Position numbers and translations under genes: made by a program. From Loxodes magnus (Eukaryota; Ciliophora; Karyorelictea; Loxodida; Loxodidae), in contig CAMPDV010000105.1 in NCBI GenBank assembly GCA_946699065.1, positions 1-64,000 on the forward strand: 64,000 bases of DNA, written 5' to 3'. Below are positions 14,236-26,191 of this stretch, piece by piece (the first letter of the stretch is position 1; each line of letters opens with the position of its first letter). The notes beneath the pieces were generated by a model that was not told the origin of the DNA, searched no databases, and was given only the letters and a program-made list of their open reading frames with translations.

Positions 14236-15341
14236 AAAAACTAAATGGAAATATATTTACTATTAAAAAAGTATACTTAGAAATAAAAAATTTTGCAAAC
14301 TTCTAGCTGAAAGGCAAATTTTATTTGAACTTAATTATTATTAATTAGAAATTTCTTTATTTTATAAAATTAAAATAGTTTAATTAAATAACAAAAGAAA
14401 CATCTCTAATTAATAATATCTTTTTTTAAATAATATTTTTTTAAAAGAACAAAAATCTTTATAGAAATATTTAAAAAATAAGGAATTTATTATTTAAATT
14501 TTTTATAACATATAATTAAATATATTATAAATTAAAAAATTTTATTAATTTAAATTTGAATTTATAAATTTACTTATTATTTTTACAATTTAATTTACAT
14601 TTACATTTTTATCTTACAACTTCTTGATCTAAATATTAAATAATTATACTAATTAAAAAAAAATAAAGTAGAAGATTATCTATTTTTAATAAATTTAGTA
14701 TAATTTTATTAAAATTACTGATAAATGTATGAAATTTTTTAACTAGCTAAGTATTTAATTTCGGCAGTTCACAAAAATTTAAATTACGACAATTAAAAAA
14801 AATGCAACGATGATTAAAACCATTTAGATTTTGAGCATTAAAAAAAATTGGTTTACTATTAGATTATGAAGAGAATATAACAAAATTCAAAAATAAGAAA
14901 GGAATAAATTTTTGAAATTTATATGTTACATATAAATTTCATTATAAATTCGAAAAATTTACTAATTAATAAGTAAGAATATTTATTACTTAAAATTTTT
15001 TTCTAAAGAAATTAGAATAACATTAATTAATTTTTGATAATCTATGCTAATTATTATTTACTATTCTTTAAATTATAATTGTAAGATTATTTATTAGAAA
15101 CTTTTTATTAATTATTTTGATTTTAATTACATATAAATAATAATATCGAACTCTTTAGTTTTTAATCTTATTATTTTTATAATTTAAAATTTTTTAAACA
15201 ATATTTATTTAAATAAAATAACTAAAATATAACTATTTTAAATCCAAATATTTATATACTAACTAATATAATTTCAGATTTAAATGGCTTTTATTAAATC
15301 TATTTATTTGTAATTTAAAATGTTATTAAAAAATTAATTTT
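14236..15341. other. AT-rich spacer, nothing recognised
   Basis: Long A/T-dominated stretch without conserved frames or repeat members. Confidence 0.6.
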
Positions 15342-16335
15342 TCATTTATATAGAATTAAATATTTTATAATAATAGCAATAATATTAATTTTATGTTTTC
15401 CGTTTTAGGGATTTCCAACCCTGTCAGGAATACAGCAGTTCATGCTCCCTGCTGTTAAATATAAAAGTTCAGGTCGCCCAATTTTAGCGAGAATGGAACT
15501 AGGATTTTTCCAGGTTTTCCCTCCTTTAACTTGCCTTGGTTCCATCTTAATCTTGTATATTGAACCATTCGGGTTGCAATACATTCTTTTCATTCTCGCT
15601 TCTTCTTTTTTCTTCTTTTGTTGTTCTTTTATCCAATAGTTTCTTTATTTCTATTAGAATTTCTAACACTTCCGATAAAAATGTCGTGCGCTTCCACAGC
15701 AGAAACATTTCTTTTTTATTTTTAATTATTTTCCTTGATTTGTTTGCTCTTTCTAGGCTTCGATTTCCATTTTTATAGCTCCAGTTTCGCTTTACTCTTT
15801 CTTAAAAGTCTACAATTTCTCTTCTACTTTTCCGAGTCTGTTATCCAGTTCAGTCTGTTTCTAAAGATAATTTTAGGATTCGTTAGTCTGACTTTGTGAG
15901 ATATTCCAAAAGGTGTTAAGATCTCTTTCCTAGGACATAAGCCTTGACTCAATTCCTTTTGCTAGGTCTAGTTTTGCCATCAGCATATTATTGTCCTTCT
16001 TCAATCTCTTGACCTCTTCCTGGAGGTTCAGTACCACTTTGATGAACTACTCAATGCTCATCTGGCCAGAAGGGTTGAACTCTGATACCTCCTGGTGGAG
16101 AACAGACTTCATCTGTTTCCTCGGTTTCTCGCTTGAGGTTGGAGTTTCCGTGTGTATATTCTTCAAGGTTGGCTTTCGTTCGTTTTGCTAGATTCCAAGT
16201 TGTTAGTTCAGTGTTGGTTAAGGTTGTGTTAGAGAAGATTGTTAAGATTATTAAGACTTGGTTTTCTTGCTTCCTCCCTTCCTTTTTGGCTTAGGAAGAG
16301 GTGATATAAAAGCCTGACTTGAAACCTTCAACCAT
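15342..16335 (-). pseudogene. ORF1/gag-like CCHC protein gene, frameshifted copy
   Basis: Starts at ATG 16,335 (minus) with MVEGFKSGFY and runs to an in-frame TGA at 15,342. In order it shows the N-terminal GFY block, an ETPTSSEKPRKQ block, a coiled coil beginning MSIEQFIKVVLNLQEEVK, a perfect zinc knuckle CFCCGSARHFYRKC (C-x2-C-x4-H-x4-C), a basic stretch, and the motif MYCNPNGSIYK. Many Gln are TAG/TAA. A frameshift lies between the N-terminal block and ETPTS, so the copy is probably dead. Family knowledge: coiled coil plus CCHC is typical of the nucleic-acid-binding ORF1 or gag of retroelements. No reverse transcriptase lies beside it. Confidence 0.75.
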
Positions 16336-17570
16336 TTTTTTATTTTTAAGATTAAAAAAAATTGAATAAATAAATATTAAATTGATCATTAAGTTATTAT
16401 CTTCTTAAATTGAAAAACTATAAAATAATTTTAAATCAATTAAATATTTATTAAAATTAAGAAGTTCAAGTAATAAAAAATAAAATTTATTTATTTTTAC
16501 TTTATGAAATAAAAATAACTAATTTTTAATTAGAATATTAATAAGATTTTAAGAAAGAATATTTAATATTTTAATTTTTTACTCTGTACTTTTTTCTCTA
16601 ACTTTTAATTTTAATTTTAAATTTTACAGTATTTGTTCTATTCTTTAAATATTATTCCTTTTCTTTTTCATTTTAATTGTTTTATAATTATCTTTAGCTT
16701 TATCTAAATTTATCTTCTTTAGTTTTTATTAATAGGAAATTTTATAATAAATAATATTTTTATTTCTATGAATTTTAAGAATTAAAATAATTAATAAAAT
16801 TAATAATATTATACTGTTATTATTATTTCTTTTAAAATCTGTTAATATGTTCTTACAAATATAAAGAATTGTACAGTTTAAATCTTTTTTTAATTTTATA
16901 TTTTTTTTCTGTCTAATAATATTTTTAATGGAATGAGATAATTTTTAGAGTTATTTAATTCTTAAAATGTACTATTTGTTTATTTTAAGTAATTGAAAAG
17001 AAAATTTGAAAAATAAAGTAAAATTTATATATATTAAAAATTTCTCAGTTTTGAATTCTGTATTATTTTAGGCTTTTATTGAAAGTTTCTTTATAGTTTT
17101 ACCTATAATTTTTATGTAATCATAAGATATAACCCAATTCTCTAAATATTCAATTTTTTATTCATTTAATATCTAAAAAATAATAATGCATTTTTGAAGC
17201 TTTATTTTATTTTTAAAAGAATATAATTTAATGTAAAAATAAGATAATTTTTTGATAGCAAATTAGTGTTTCAATAATTTTAGATTTTTTATATGAATTT
17301 TCTATGAAATATGCAAAATTTAAATATTTAATTTTTTTAACATTCTTGCAAGATCAAATTTTTATTAAATTAAATATATTTGGAGGTTTTTAGTAAAAAA
17401 AAGAAAATGCCTTTAAGAAAATAATTATAATTTATGCAATTATTTATTTAATTATTAAAAATCATTTCAAAAAGTAATATAACAAAATTAAAAGAAGAAA
17501 AACGGTAGCTTTCATAAACAAATAGATCTTTAAAAAACTTTATTACACAAAAACGAGCAATAATTAATTA
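16336..17570. other. AT-rich spacer, nothing recognised
   Basis: A/T-dominated DNA with no motif, repeat member or codon pattern that I can support. Confidence 0.6.
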
Positions 17571-17574
17571 AACA

Positions 17575-17795
17575 GCATAGTAAGAAATTTATGCAGCTTA
17601 TGCTGTATTATGAATAGTCTTGTAATAGATGTTACCACGGATAATAATGGACAAGCTCTTTGGGAGTTAAGCCTTATCTTTCAGGGTTTTCTCTAGCAAT
17701 ACGAAAGACTGTCTAATGCGATACTAGTACTTTGGAGTTAAAATCCAAGTCTTAGGATTTTCCTGTCTTCATGAACTGACATACAGAGTTGGAGT
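17575..17795 (+). mobile_element. SINE-1 copy b (diverged)
   Basis: Old copy recognised by GCAGCTTATGCTG (family: GCAGTGTAAGCTGC), AATAGATGTTACCACGG, GGACAAGCTC, AAGCCTTATCT and GGTTTTCTCTAGCAATACGAAAG in family order. Both head and tail are lost. Confidence 0.65.
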
Positions 17796-17799
17796 TGGA

Positions 17800-18318
17800 C
17801 GAACATCAAGAGAAATGAACGAGACCTTTTACGATATTTTTTATTTAGAAGGATATTATCCAGATGCTTTATTTATTATAAGAACTAGAATTGCATCATT
17901 TCATTCTCATTCCAGCTTTCAAAGGAAAAGTAAGAGTTAAGAATAATCAAATTTCTTATTTATAAACGGAGAAAAGAAGAACTTTTATTTTAATAGTAAT
18001 TTTCATATAATAAATGCAAGAATGATTATAATCTTAAAACAAATTAATCTGGGAAAAACCAAATAAAATACTCCATATAATATATTAATTATACTAGCTC
18101 ATTTTATTTTTAAATAAAAATTATTTTTTAAGAATTAGAATTATTTATTAATGAAAAAAATTATCAGACTAGAAAATTAAATAATTGAAAAATATATTAT
18201 TTATGAAATAAAATGTATAAAATAAATTAAAAATTATTAATTAAAAACTAAATAAATTGTATACTAATTTTATATCTTTCAAGAAACTAGTTATATTCTT
18301 TTATTCTTTAATAATAAA
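17800..18318. other. AT-rich spacer
   Basis: No recognised feature; AT content rises toward the next SINE-1 copy. Confidence 0.5.
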
Positions 18319-18320
18319 GT

Positions 18321-18630
18321 GGATGTCGGCTGCGATTAGGAGAACCATTAGGCAGTCCGAGGTAGTGTATATTGCATTGTGAGCAATCTCGCGCAAGATT
18401 TTATCACGAATAAGAGTGGATAAACTAAAAGAGACATGTCTAACTTACCCGAGGGTTCTCTCTAAAAATATGAAGGTTGATTGACGGGCCATTTAATATC
18501 CTCTTTTCTAATTCTTATTTGGATTTTATTTTTTTAAGATTGTAGCATTTTCATATAGAAATTATGGGAGATTCCCCATTGAAAGAAGCTGAATGACTCA
18601 TTGTATAGCTAGACTAAAATTTAATAATTT
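18321..18630 (+). mobile_element. SINE-1 copy c
   Basis: Begins with the intact head GGATGTCGGCTGCG and follows the family through GAGAACCATTAGGCAGTC, TGCATTGTGAGCAATCTCGC, GGTTCTCTC and GACGGGCC, then the second half with GATTCCCCATT and GACTCATTG. The shared LINE-type 3' tail is not preserved. Confidence 0.8.
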
Positions 18631-18639
18631 ATTTGAATA

Positions 18640-19439
18640 TTTATATTAACATTAGCAGTTAATTCTTGACAAACATATTAACTGTTGCATCACGTAATTA
18701 ATTTATTCATAAATTATCAAAAAATGTAGTTATTATAAGGATAATAGTACATTGAAAAAGAAAATTTTATTGAAAAGTATATTAAAAAAGCAAAATAAAA
18801 AAATTAATATTTATATGAAAAATAAAATAAACATATAAAATATTTACTTTGCAGGTATTTTCAAAATTAAATAAAATTTTTAATTTAAATATATCTAGTA
18901 AGTAGTATTTTTCAATTCATATTTAAAATTTAAAAAAGCAAAACATATTAAATTATTCTTTTTTAATATAACTTCCTGAATTAAAAAGATTTAACGCAGT
19001 AACATATTATATCGGCTATTTTTTGTCTTGTACTTTTTATTAAGATCAAATTATATTTATTTAGCATGTTAGACGTTATTTATTATCCTTTAAATTATAA
19101 TGATCATAATATAAACTTCAATTAATTTTAAATCTTAAATTTTTTACTTTTTATTACTTTCGAATTACCTTCAGGTATTTATCAAATAGGCATTTAGAGC
19201 TATTAAAAATATATCGAAATTTTAATTATAAATTTTTTAATTATATAATTTAATAAAAATTAATCAATAAAATATGATACAATTTAAATAACTAGAAATA
19301 CTTAAACTAAAACATTAAGATTATTAATTAATACTTCTGCTTTATGAATTGATTGAATAAAAATGTTTGCAGTGTCTGTCAGACTACTGCTTAAGTAAAA
19401 ATTTAAAAAATTTGAGGGATCTATTTTTTAACGAGCTCT
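18640..19439. other. AT-rich spacer, nothing recognised
   Basis: A/T-dominated, no supported feature. Confidence 0.6.
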
Positions 19440-20065
19440 AGAACTTGAGTATCTTGCCCAGCAAGCTTTCCTTATCTTATCAAAGTTTACTCTTGCTGTA
19501 TCTAAATATTCTTCCAGTTCTAGATTCTTTTTCAGTCTGTAAACTGTTCCATTTTCCCTACATCATATCTAATGATTTCTTTTTTTTATCTGTTATTAAA
19601 TTTGTTTTCTCCAAGACTGTTCTTTGTCTTTTTGAACTCGTAACAATTCTTAAATAAATGTTATTGACTCTTGCGTAGAAGCACATTTCTTTATTATCTG
19701 TATTTTTTATTTTTTCTTCATTGCTAAAGGGGTTTTTATTTCCATTAATAATTATCATTTAGTTTGTTAATTTTGATAATTTTAGGAGTTCTTCTAGTTC
19801 ATCATAGTGTTTTCAATCTGATAATTTTTCTCTTGAATTTCTTAACTTGGGAATTCGTTTGCCTAAATTATTCTCTTTAGTATTTCTAAACTCAGAAACC
19901 TCCTGATGTAAGGCAGACTTCAGCTGTTTTCGTAGTTTCTCCTCTGACGTAGGCGTTTCCGTTTGATTTTTTTTTAATTATAACTGCTCTTCATAACTTT
20001 GCTTTACTTCGGATTGTTGTTTTTTCGGAACAGGGAAGAAATTTTTTCTGAAGCAAAATATTTTT
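19440..20065 (-). pseudogene. ORF1-like gene, degraded copy
   Basis: On the minus strand, from about 20,064, the frame reads FRKNFFPVPKKQQSE, then ETPTSEEKLRKQLKSALHQE and VSEF. This is the same order as in the copies at 16.3, 35.4 and 44.8 kb. The usual start codon position is ATA here, and the coiled-coil part diverges quickly after VSEF. No CCHC knuckle is visible before the AT-rich flank. It is a 5'-half remnant of the family. Confidence 0.6.
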
Positions 20066-20149
20066 TTAATTACTTAAGCTTTTCTTAAATAAAATTTAAA
20101 TATAAATTGTATTGTATTATATTAAATTAAATTAGTCAGAATAGTTTCT

Positions 20150-20835
20150 TAAAGACTTTTTATGCTCATATTCGCTCGTCAGCAGGCTTTATAACGTAGG
20201 CTTTCCTTCCTACTCTTCAATCTTTGAGACTAGCATATGAAGGACATGAATAAATTTTTTTATTGTTACATCTTCATTGGCAAGAACGTTTTATGCCAAA
20301 TAGGCTCAATCTCTCCACAACAGTTCAAACCACTCATGATTCTAATAAAAAAAGCCACTAACCACCATTGGCCTTCAGATCTTCTATCTGGCTCGTGGAG
20401 AAGATTCCGAGGGAACGAGCGGTGTTGCTTTCCTGGCTTTCTTTCTGCATAATGCTAGTTGCAGTCAGTGTACAAGTCTAGCCTGAAAAGACTGCCTAGA
20501 CCCCAAAAGGAGTTTCATTTAATCTTCTCCTTCCTCAGATGCGAACATTAGTTCAATGAATACTTCGGTTAGCCATGGGCCTCGCATGAATCCTTGGCAC
20601 TCCCTCACATTCTATAGTGTCTAAATCCAGTGAGCATTTCCTTCCACAGAATCGAATCGGAGTTTTACCGATAGGATATCCTCATATAAACTCCAGTCAC
20701 GAACTGCAAGAATTTCCAATCACTAACCATAGGTATCAGATGTGTAGACGCTTCTTACTTCAGTTGAGCAAGCTCAATTTTGGTAACACCAACAGTAGGA
20801 TCTCAGAGTAAGGGAAGTCGATAGTCTAGAGAGGG
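20150..20835 (-). other. GC-richer island with a possible ORF start
   Basis: About 680 bp of balanced composition in an AT-rich setting. On the minus strand an ATG at 20,450 opens MQKESQESNTARSLG and stays open for some 70 codons, preceded by about 380 bp of GC-richer leader-like sequence. The layout (GC-rich leader, then ATG) resembles the unit at 38.0 / 56.5 kb, but the sequences do not match. On the plus strand two short standard-code ORFs also exist and look like chance. Unidentified; perhaps the 5' end of another retroelement. Confidence 0.3.
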
Positions 20836-21313
20836 ATTGATAACACGATTCATACTTGATTCCACTCAAGATGTAGTGCAATTTCTTACTTAAGTGAACT
20901 TTAACATATCATTCGTTCATAGAATCTGTCTTTAGCTTTTCAGTCTGCCATATAGATCTCATCATCATCTTCATGCTTTATAAATTTTTGATTTATTTCA
21001 AACATTTTTTCCTTCTAAGAGTTTAAATCATTTTCGATTTTTATATTTTTTGAAGAATCAATATATTAACGTTATCATTTATTAAGAATCCATTGCTTTT
21101 TTCGATATTATAAAATCAAATGTATCAGAAATATGAAATTAACTATTTAAAAATTTAAGAATAATTATTTATTATCTGTTATAATTTTACAAGCTTATTT
21201 TATAATTATTTTGATTATTTCATTTTCAAAAATAATTTTTTTAATTAAATAATTAAGAATTTCAATATACTTTATTATATTTTTTTCTTCCTATAAGCCC
21301 TTAAATTAAAAAA
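20836..21313. promoter_or_regulatory. upstream region of RING-kelch gene 1
   Basis: AT-rich DNA between the GC-richer island and the ATG at 21,314. The last 60 bp are almost pure A/T with a run of A before the start codon, as at the other gene copies. No specific promoter motif can be named. Confidence 0.3.
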
Positions 21314-22957
21314 ATGTAAGGAAGAAGTGAATGTAATAAATGTGGGAATCTATTCGATTTCACAATTAGAAAACCTCTAAAACTCAATTGTAAGCATGTT
21401 ATTTGTTTAACATGTGCAAAATAGCTACAGGGAAATTCTTAGATTATTCAGTGTTCTTGATGCTAAGTTGAGACAAAATAAAAAGCTTATAACTTAGAAC
21501 TTGCTCTGGAATTTCTACTAATTCATTAAGAACGGATTGAATTTAATAAATGTGAAAAACATAAATCTTATGAAAGAGTATTGTTTTGTTAAAATGATAA
21601 AGAAACTCTTTGTCCAGCTTGTGCTTTTTAAAAAAAACATTAAGGACATAAAATTATTGAAATCAGTGAAGAAATAGAAAGCCTTAAATAAAATGAAATT
21701 AAAAATACTGATTCATTATTTGGATAACTTATTAAACTAAACGGAAAATAAATAGAAACTTTAAAATAATAATAAGAAAAACTATAATAAGAAGTTCAAT
21801 AAAAAGTAAATTAAATTAACTAAGTTAGTACTAATTTAATAGAATAAATTAATAAAGTTAGATAAATTAGAATTGAAAAAATAGAAAGTGAAAGTGAAAT
21901 TCATTTAAATTGATATAAAGAATAAATAGAAAAAGTAGAAAATATATAAGAATTTTTAAAGAGAGTAAGGCCATAGAACAGAGAAAATATAACAGAATTA
22001 TTAGATTTTATAGGTAAAATAGAAGGATTATAAAAATAAGTAAAAGAAATAGAAGGAAGAAACGTAAAAGTATAAATAGAAGAAGGATAAATTTAAAATA
22101 TAATAAGTTCTATATAAAATATTATGGAAGTATAAATAAGACATTAATAAGAATCTATTTATATTTAAAATGAAAGTTAAAAATAAGAGATAAAAATAAT
22201 ATTAACAATTTGTAAAATTTCTAAAACTAAAAGAAGTTATGAAATAATAAGTAATAAATTTAGTAATGAAGAAATAAATATTCCTTAGACTTATAGTAAT
22301 TGAACTTAAATAGAGTAAATAAATGATTAGAAATTAATAATATCAGGTGGAAATACAGGAAATAAAGATTATATAATTTATGATAATGGAGTTATATAAA
22401 CTTTATAAATGTTAAATCCAAGAAGACGTCATAGAACAATAACTGTAAATAATAATAATTTCATAATATCAGGGTATTAAAAAGATAAAGATGTAAAGGA
22501 ATGCGAAGTATTCAATTTTTAAAGTAAATAGTTTACTAAAATACAAGATATAATACTTGGAGTAGAAGCTTTTGGAGGATGTAATGTAGATTAAGTGATA
22601 TAAATTTTTGGGGGTTTTAATGATGGAAATTATGTTGATTAGATATAGTTATATAATATAGATAAGAATGAATGAAAAATGCTTGAAAATATGTAACTTC
22701 CTGTTAAAACTAGTACAAGTGCAGTTTATTTAGATTCTTAAAAATAAAGTTTAGTATGATTTAATTGTGGTAATAATATGGATACTTAATTATATGATTC
22801 AAAATTTACAAAACATGGAGATTAATTTCCAAATAGTGGTTATTATGAATCTACTTAACCTTAAATTGTGAAAAATTAAGTTTTTCAATATGACAGTACT
22901 ACAACTTTATATAAATATGATTTAACTATTGGAAAGTGGGAAAAGCAAGGAACTTGT
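21314..22957 (+). CDS. RING / B-box / coiled-coil / kelch-like protein (TRIM-like), copy 1, stop lost
   Basis: Read with TAA/TAG=Gln and TGA=Trp, this is open for 548 codons. A C3HC4 RING uses C7, C10, C26, H28, C31, C34, C47 and C50. A B-box type 2 uses C80, H83, C92, C100, C103, H109 and H112. A Gln/Glu/Lys-rich coiled coil follows (about 118-290), and kelch-like repeats (ISGG near 341, FGG, NEW) run to the end at KWEKQG. Proteins of this layout are usually E3 ubiquitin ligases that bind substrate through the C-terminal domain; that role is inferred. Trp is TGA at residue 49 and four other places. At the position where copies 2-4 terminate with TGA (22,955), this copy has TGT, so reading would continue to an in-frame TGA at 23,348. 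No standard-code ORF exists here. Confidence 0.85.
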
Positions 22958-23346
22958 ATTTAAAAATTTTAACTATATTTTTTACTTTAAACTCAAGTTA
23001 GAAAAAGATATAAGATTAAAATAATTTTTGGAATAATACTTTAAATAAAAATAAAAATTTTAGTTTTTGTATTCCGATTAATTTAATATTATTCGCTTTA
23101 TCATTTTAATTTAGCATCTAAAAGATTTGAAATATAATTATCATATTTTTTTAAATATAATTATATAATAAAAAATAAAAACTTTTAATTAATCCACAGT
23201 TACTAATATATTTTATATAACTTAAAATATTTTAATTCTTACATAAAATTCTGCTTAAATTATTATTTGCTTATATTTTAGTTAACTTGTAAAATAAGAG
23301 TTTTTTACAAAACTTTAAATTATAATTTTATTATTATTATATATAG
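22958..23346 (+). repeat. conserved 3' flank of the RING-kelch unit
   Basis: AT-rich sequence after the gene that still aligns with the 3' flanks of copies 3 and 4 for roughly 350-400 bp (for example TTACTAATATATTTTA, AATTCTTACATAAA, GTTAACTTGTAAAAT). It shows that the duplicated unit is larger than the coding region. It contains no in-frame TGA in the reading frame of copy 1. Confidence 0.7.
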
Positions 23347-24025
23347 ATGATTCCTAAGAAATAGCAGACGTCTCTAACAAAACTTATTAAATCTTAATTG
23401 GTTGTAGTCTATTATATCTTCCCGTTTTTAGATTGAGAACCATAATTCAATAAAGGCTTTTATTTAGCTTTATCAACGAATTTAAGAGCTGACAAACATT
23501 AACAAAGTTCTTTAATTTGAAAGAGGAATTCGTTCTAAACCCGACCCTATAAAAATTTTAAGGAAGAATTTCATAAACAAAATAGATTGCAAAGGAATCT
23601 AAAATTTCAGAAACTCAAAGCCAGAACAACTAAAATAACTCAAAGATCCAATGGATATAGAGCACTAATCCTTGACATAAGAGATACCTTATCGGATTGT
23701 AATGTTATGTCGGTATTGCAAGCGGACAGGGAATAAAGTACTGAACTGCTACAAATGTTAATAAAAATAAAAGAGAATAAAATAAATGGTAAAAATATTT
23801 AAAATATACTATACAAGTGAAGGTTAACTTATAGGACAAAATCCTCAATCTAAATCAAGAAACTCCATATATCTAATAAGCAGTGAATACATTTAATAGA
23901 AAATGATTGGAATTTGAGTTAGGGGAAGAATAAAGAAAAACGACCTTAAAATTATAAAGATTCATGACAGTGAAGATCCAAGAAATTTTGAGTTGAACTT
24001 TTTTTTAAATAATAAACTAATAAAT
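23347..24025 (+). CDS. unrecognised repeated ORF ('PKKQQ/HDS' family), copy 1
   Basis: ATG at 23,347 begins MIPKKQQTSLTKL; the frame continues with basic, Lys/Gln-rich sequence including YKNFKEEFHKQNRL and SNGYRALILDIRDTLSDC. A minus-strand relative starts with MVPKKQQIAPTKP at 30,297, and a 3' fragment lies at 10.7 kb. The most conserved 3' segment (HDSEDPRNFELNF at about 23,970) is in a different frame from the start, so either a frameshift or an unseen intron separates them. The ATG overlaps the TGA that would end a read-through of RING-kelch copy 1. No domain recognised; it belongs to the same duplicated unit as the RING-kelch gene. Confidence 0.4.
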
Positions 24026-24161
24026 GGTAAACCAAATAAAGGTTACACCACAATATTAATCTATTATGTTATTATCTCTAAGAGAACTAATAATATTATC
24101 ACTTCACCTTTGTGTGCTAAAATTATAAATTAATTATATAATTATTTTTAAATGTGACCTC

Positions 24162-24740
24162 ATGGATGAAAATCTAACCTTCATTCTACTCAAACCGATT
24201 AAATGGTAGAAGATTCTAGACATTAAAACATCAATAGAGAAACTTTTGGAGTATTTAAATTGATTAAATCCAAAAGCACTTAAATTAATTGTTTTGGTAT
24301 AAATCAAATAAATTGATACCTTTTAGCAAAAGTCTTACAAGTAGTATAAAATTTGATTAGTAAAATACCTTATAGGCCAACATAATGTTGGCATAAAAAT
24401 AAGCAAATCAAAGCAAGAATTAAAACCTCTTAGAGTGAAAATGGAATAATGATACTAAGAAAAATAGGATTCAAAAATAGAAGCAATAAAAAGATGGAGT
24501 TGAAATTACAGGAAACTAGCAATCGAATTTAATCATAAGTTTTATAAAAAGAAAAAAGCAAAGAGATTTATATAAAAAATTAACTAATTAGTAATTATTA
24601 AAACTTATTAAAGAAGACAAAGAAGAAAATTAGTAAATCTAAACTTGTAAAATCAAATTTGAATTATATCTAAAACTTTTATGCTGTTTATAATAGAAAA
24701 AATAATGATTTTATTTAAGAAGGAATTGAATATTTTTATT
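24162..24740 (+). CDS. hypothetical ORF, Lys-rich
   Basis: ATG at 24,162 opens a frame with protein-like composition: MDENLTFILLKPIKWQK, later KLLEYLNWLNPKALKL and KRWSWNYRKLAIEFNHKFYK. Five internal TGA would be Trp. No start or domain evidence beyond the frame. An overlapping frame (continuing from the HDS segment) is also open, so the choice is uncertain. No family recognised. Confidence 0.3.
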
Positions 24741-24864
24741 AATTTAATTTATATTATGAAATATTATCGAATTAAATTATCTAAATTTTTCAAAAGAAAT
24801 ATATGTAATCTGAAAGAAATAAAATGACTTATAGAAAAATTTAATTATTTTTATAATTAACAAG

Positions 24865-25713
24865 ATGTCAGGTCTGAAAAAAGGATTCTATCCACCTCCA
24901 ACAGGTAATATAAAAGGGGAAGAGGGCAAGGAAGAAAAGGCCCAATATCAACAACAGACTAATCCCCAGACCCAGAAGAAACATCTACAGACTTCTCCAG
25001 GGACGCCAATGCAGGAAGAGAAACCTAAAAAGAAAACTTAACGCCAACAATCCTCAGTGAGCGATTTCTCTCTGTCCGGCTCTGGCTATGATAACGAGCT
25101 AGCCATCGAGTAAGCAGAGCTCAGACAGGAGGTACAGGACCTCAAGCAAACTCTAGCAAAAATCATGCAAACTGACACAAAGTTGAGTACTTTGGATTAA
25201 ACCAGACTTGTTAAGCTTGAGTAGGAGGTTTTCGATATGCGAGCGGAGCTCAAAAAAGCTCACGACACTATTTTGCTTCAGAGTCGCACTATCGAGTAAT
25301 TGAGTGGTCAGAAGACCCATTACGTGTAAGCGTAGGCTTATCAGCAGGATTCTGCTCTCCAGTAAAATTAATTCATGGAACTGGAGTAAGAACACGCCTC
25401 CTAGACCTCTGCCTCACCTCCCAAGATCCAATATAGTCAGCCCAAATCTTGTTACTGCTGTCGCAGTACCTGACATCTCTTTAGAAATTGCAGGAAATTT
25501 TAAGACTAACAAAGAGAATATTGGAGGACATTAGAGCTGAAGCGAATTAAACCAGAATAAGCCTAAAAACAAAAAGAAAGATAATTGTTTTTTAATAAGT
25601 AGAGGCTATACTGCGATCCGAACGGGAGGATTTATAGGAAATTGACGCCAGAAGAAATGAACTAGAAAGATCCAATGGCGCACATTTATATTCAAGATTT
25701 TCTTAATGAATGA
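24865..25713 (+). CDS. ORF1/gag-like CCHC zinc-knuckle protein, uninterrupted
   Basis: ATG 24,865 to TGA 25,711-25,713 is one open frame of 282 codons with TAA/TAG=Gln and a single internal TGA=Trp. It starts MSGLKKGFYPPPTG, has a low-complexity Gln/Pro-rich part, a coiled coil (about 78-175, heptad-like ELAIEQAELRQEVQDLKQ), a zinc knuckle at residues 196-209 (CYCCRSTWHLFRNC, C-x2-C-x4-H-x4-C, with TGA-encoded W203), a basic segment, and the YCDPNGRIYRK motif at 249. The layout matches the broken copies at 16.3, 35.4, 44.8 and 50.3 kb. Codon use is far GC-richer than the surroundings. It is likely an RNA- or DNA-binding retroelement nucleocapsid; no reverse transcriptase follows it. Best-preserved copy here. 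Confidence 0.8.
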
Positions 25714-26190
25714 TCTCAGAGCGACATACAGCCTAGAAGAGTGTCACGGCGGAAGGAAAACCGTCAAAAAAAACCCGTCAAAAAAAACCCGTCCAGAAGT
25801 AACACCGACGTTAACCGGCTTTTTAGCATAACTGTTAACTCTCATTTAATCTTAATCTTAAATTATTTTTATATTTCCTTAAAGTAAAATTTATATATAA
25901 GAATTTAATTATAAATCTTTAAACAAGATATAATTTATTTTCTTTAAATAATTTTTACTTTATAGATCTAACATTTTAGTATTAAAATTAAAATGCTTAT
26001 AATTTTATATTTTGAAAGCCACTCAAAGATAATTTTATTTAAGAAAATATTATAAATTTAATAGAATTTTAATTTTAAAGTTTATAAATTATAATATTGA
26101 AATTTTATGCTTTTAAAACGTTTATAAAATATAATAAATATAATAGGATTTTATCATTTTTATATTATTTTTATTATGATATATATAAAA
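25714..26190. other. 3' region of the ORF1 copy, then AT-rich spacer
   Basis: The first 100 bp are GC-richer and contain a short tandem motif (CGTCAAAAAAAACC repeated at 25,765-25,795) followed by CGTCCAGAAG. The rest is A/T-dominated without a recognised feature. Confidence 0.45.
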
Positions 26191-26191
26191 A

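Noticed and set aside
15442..16191. Plus-strand ORFs of 65-72 codons
   Set aside because: Antisense to the ORF1-like gene on the minus strand.
12446..18320. Long frames open under the alternative code in AT-rich spacers
   Set aside because: With only TGA able to stop, long open frames are expected by chance, so openness alone was not used as evidence.
21314..22957. TAA/TAG read as Glu (Blastocrithidia-like code)
   Set aside because: Codon 2 alternates between TAA and CAA in aligned copies, which supports Gln.
25153..25534. Standard-code ORFs at 25,153-25,395 (-) and 25,304-25,534 (+)
   Set aside because: The 282-codon frame with coiled coil, zinc knuckle and YCDPNG motif lies in another frame and explains the region.
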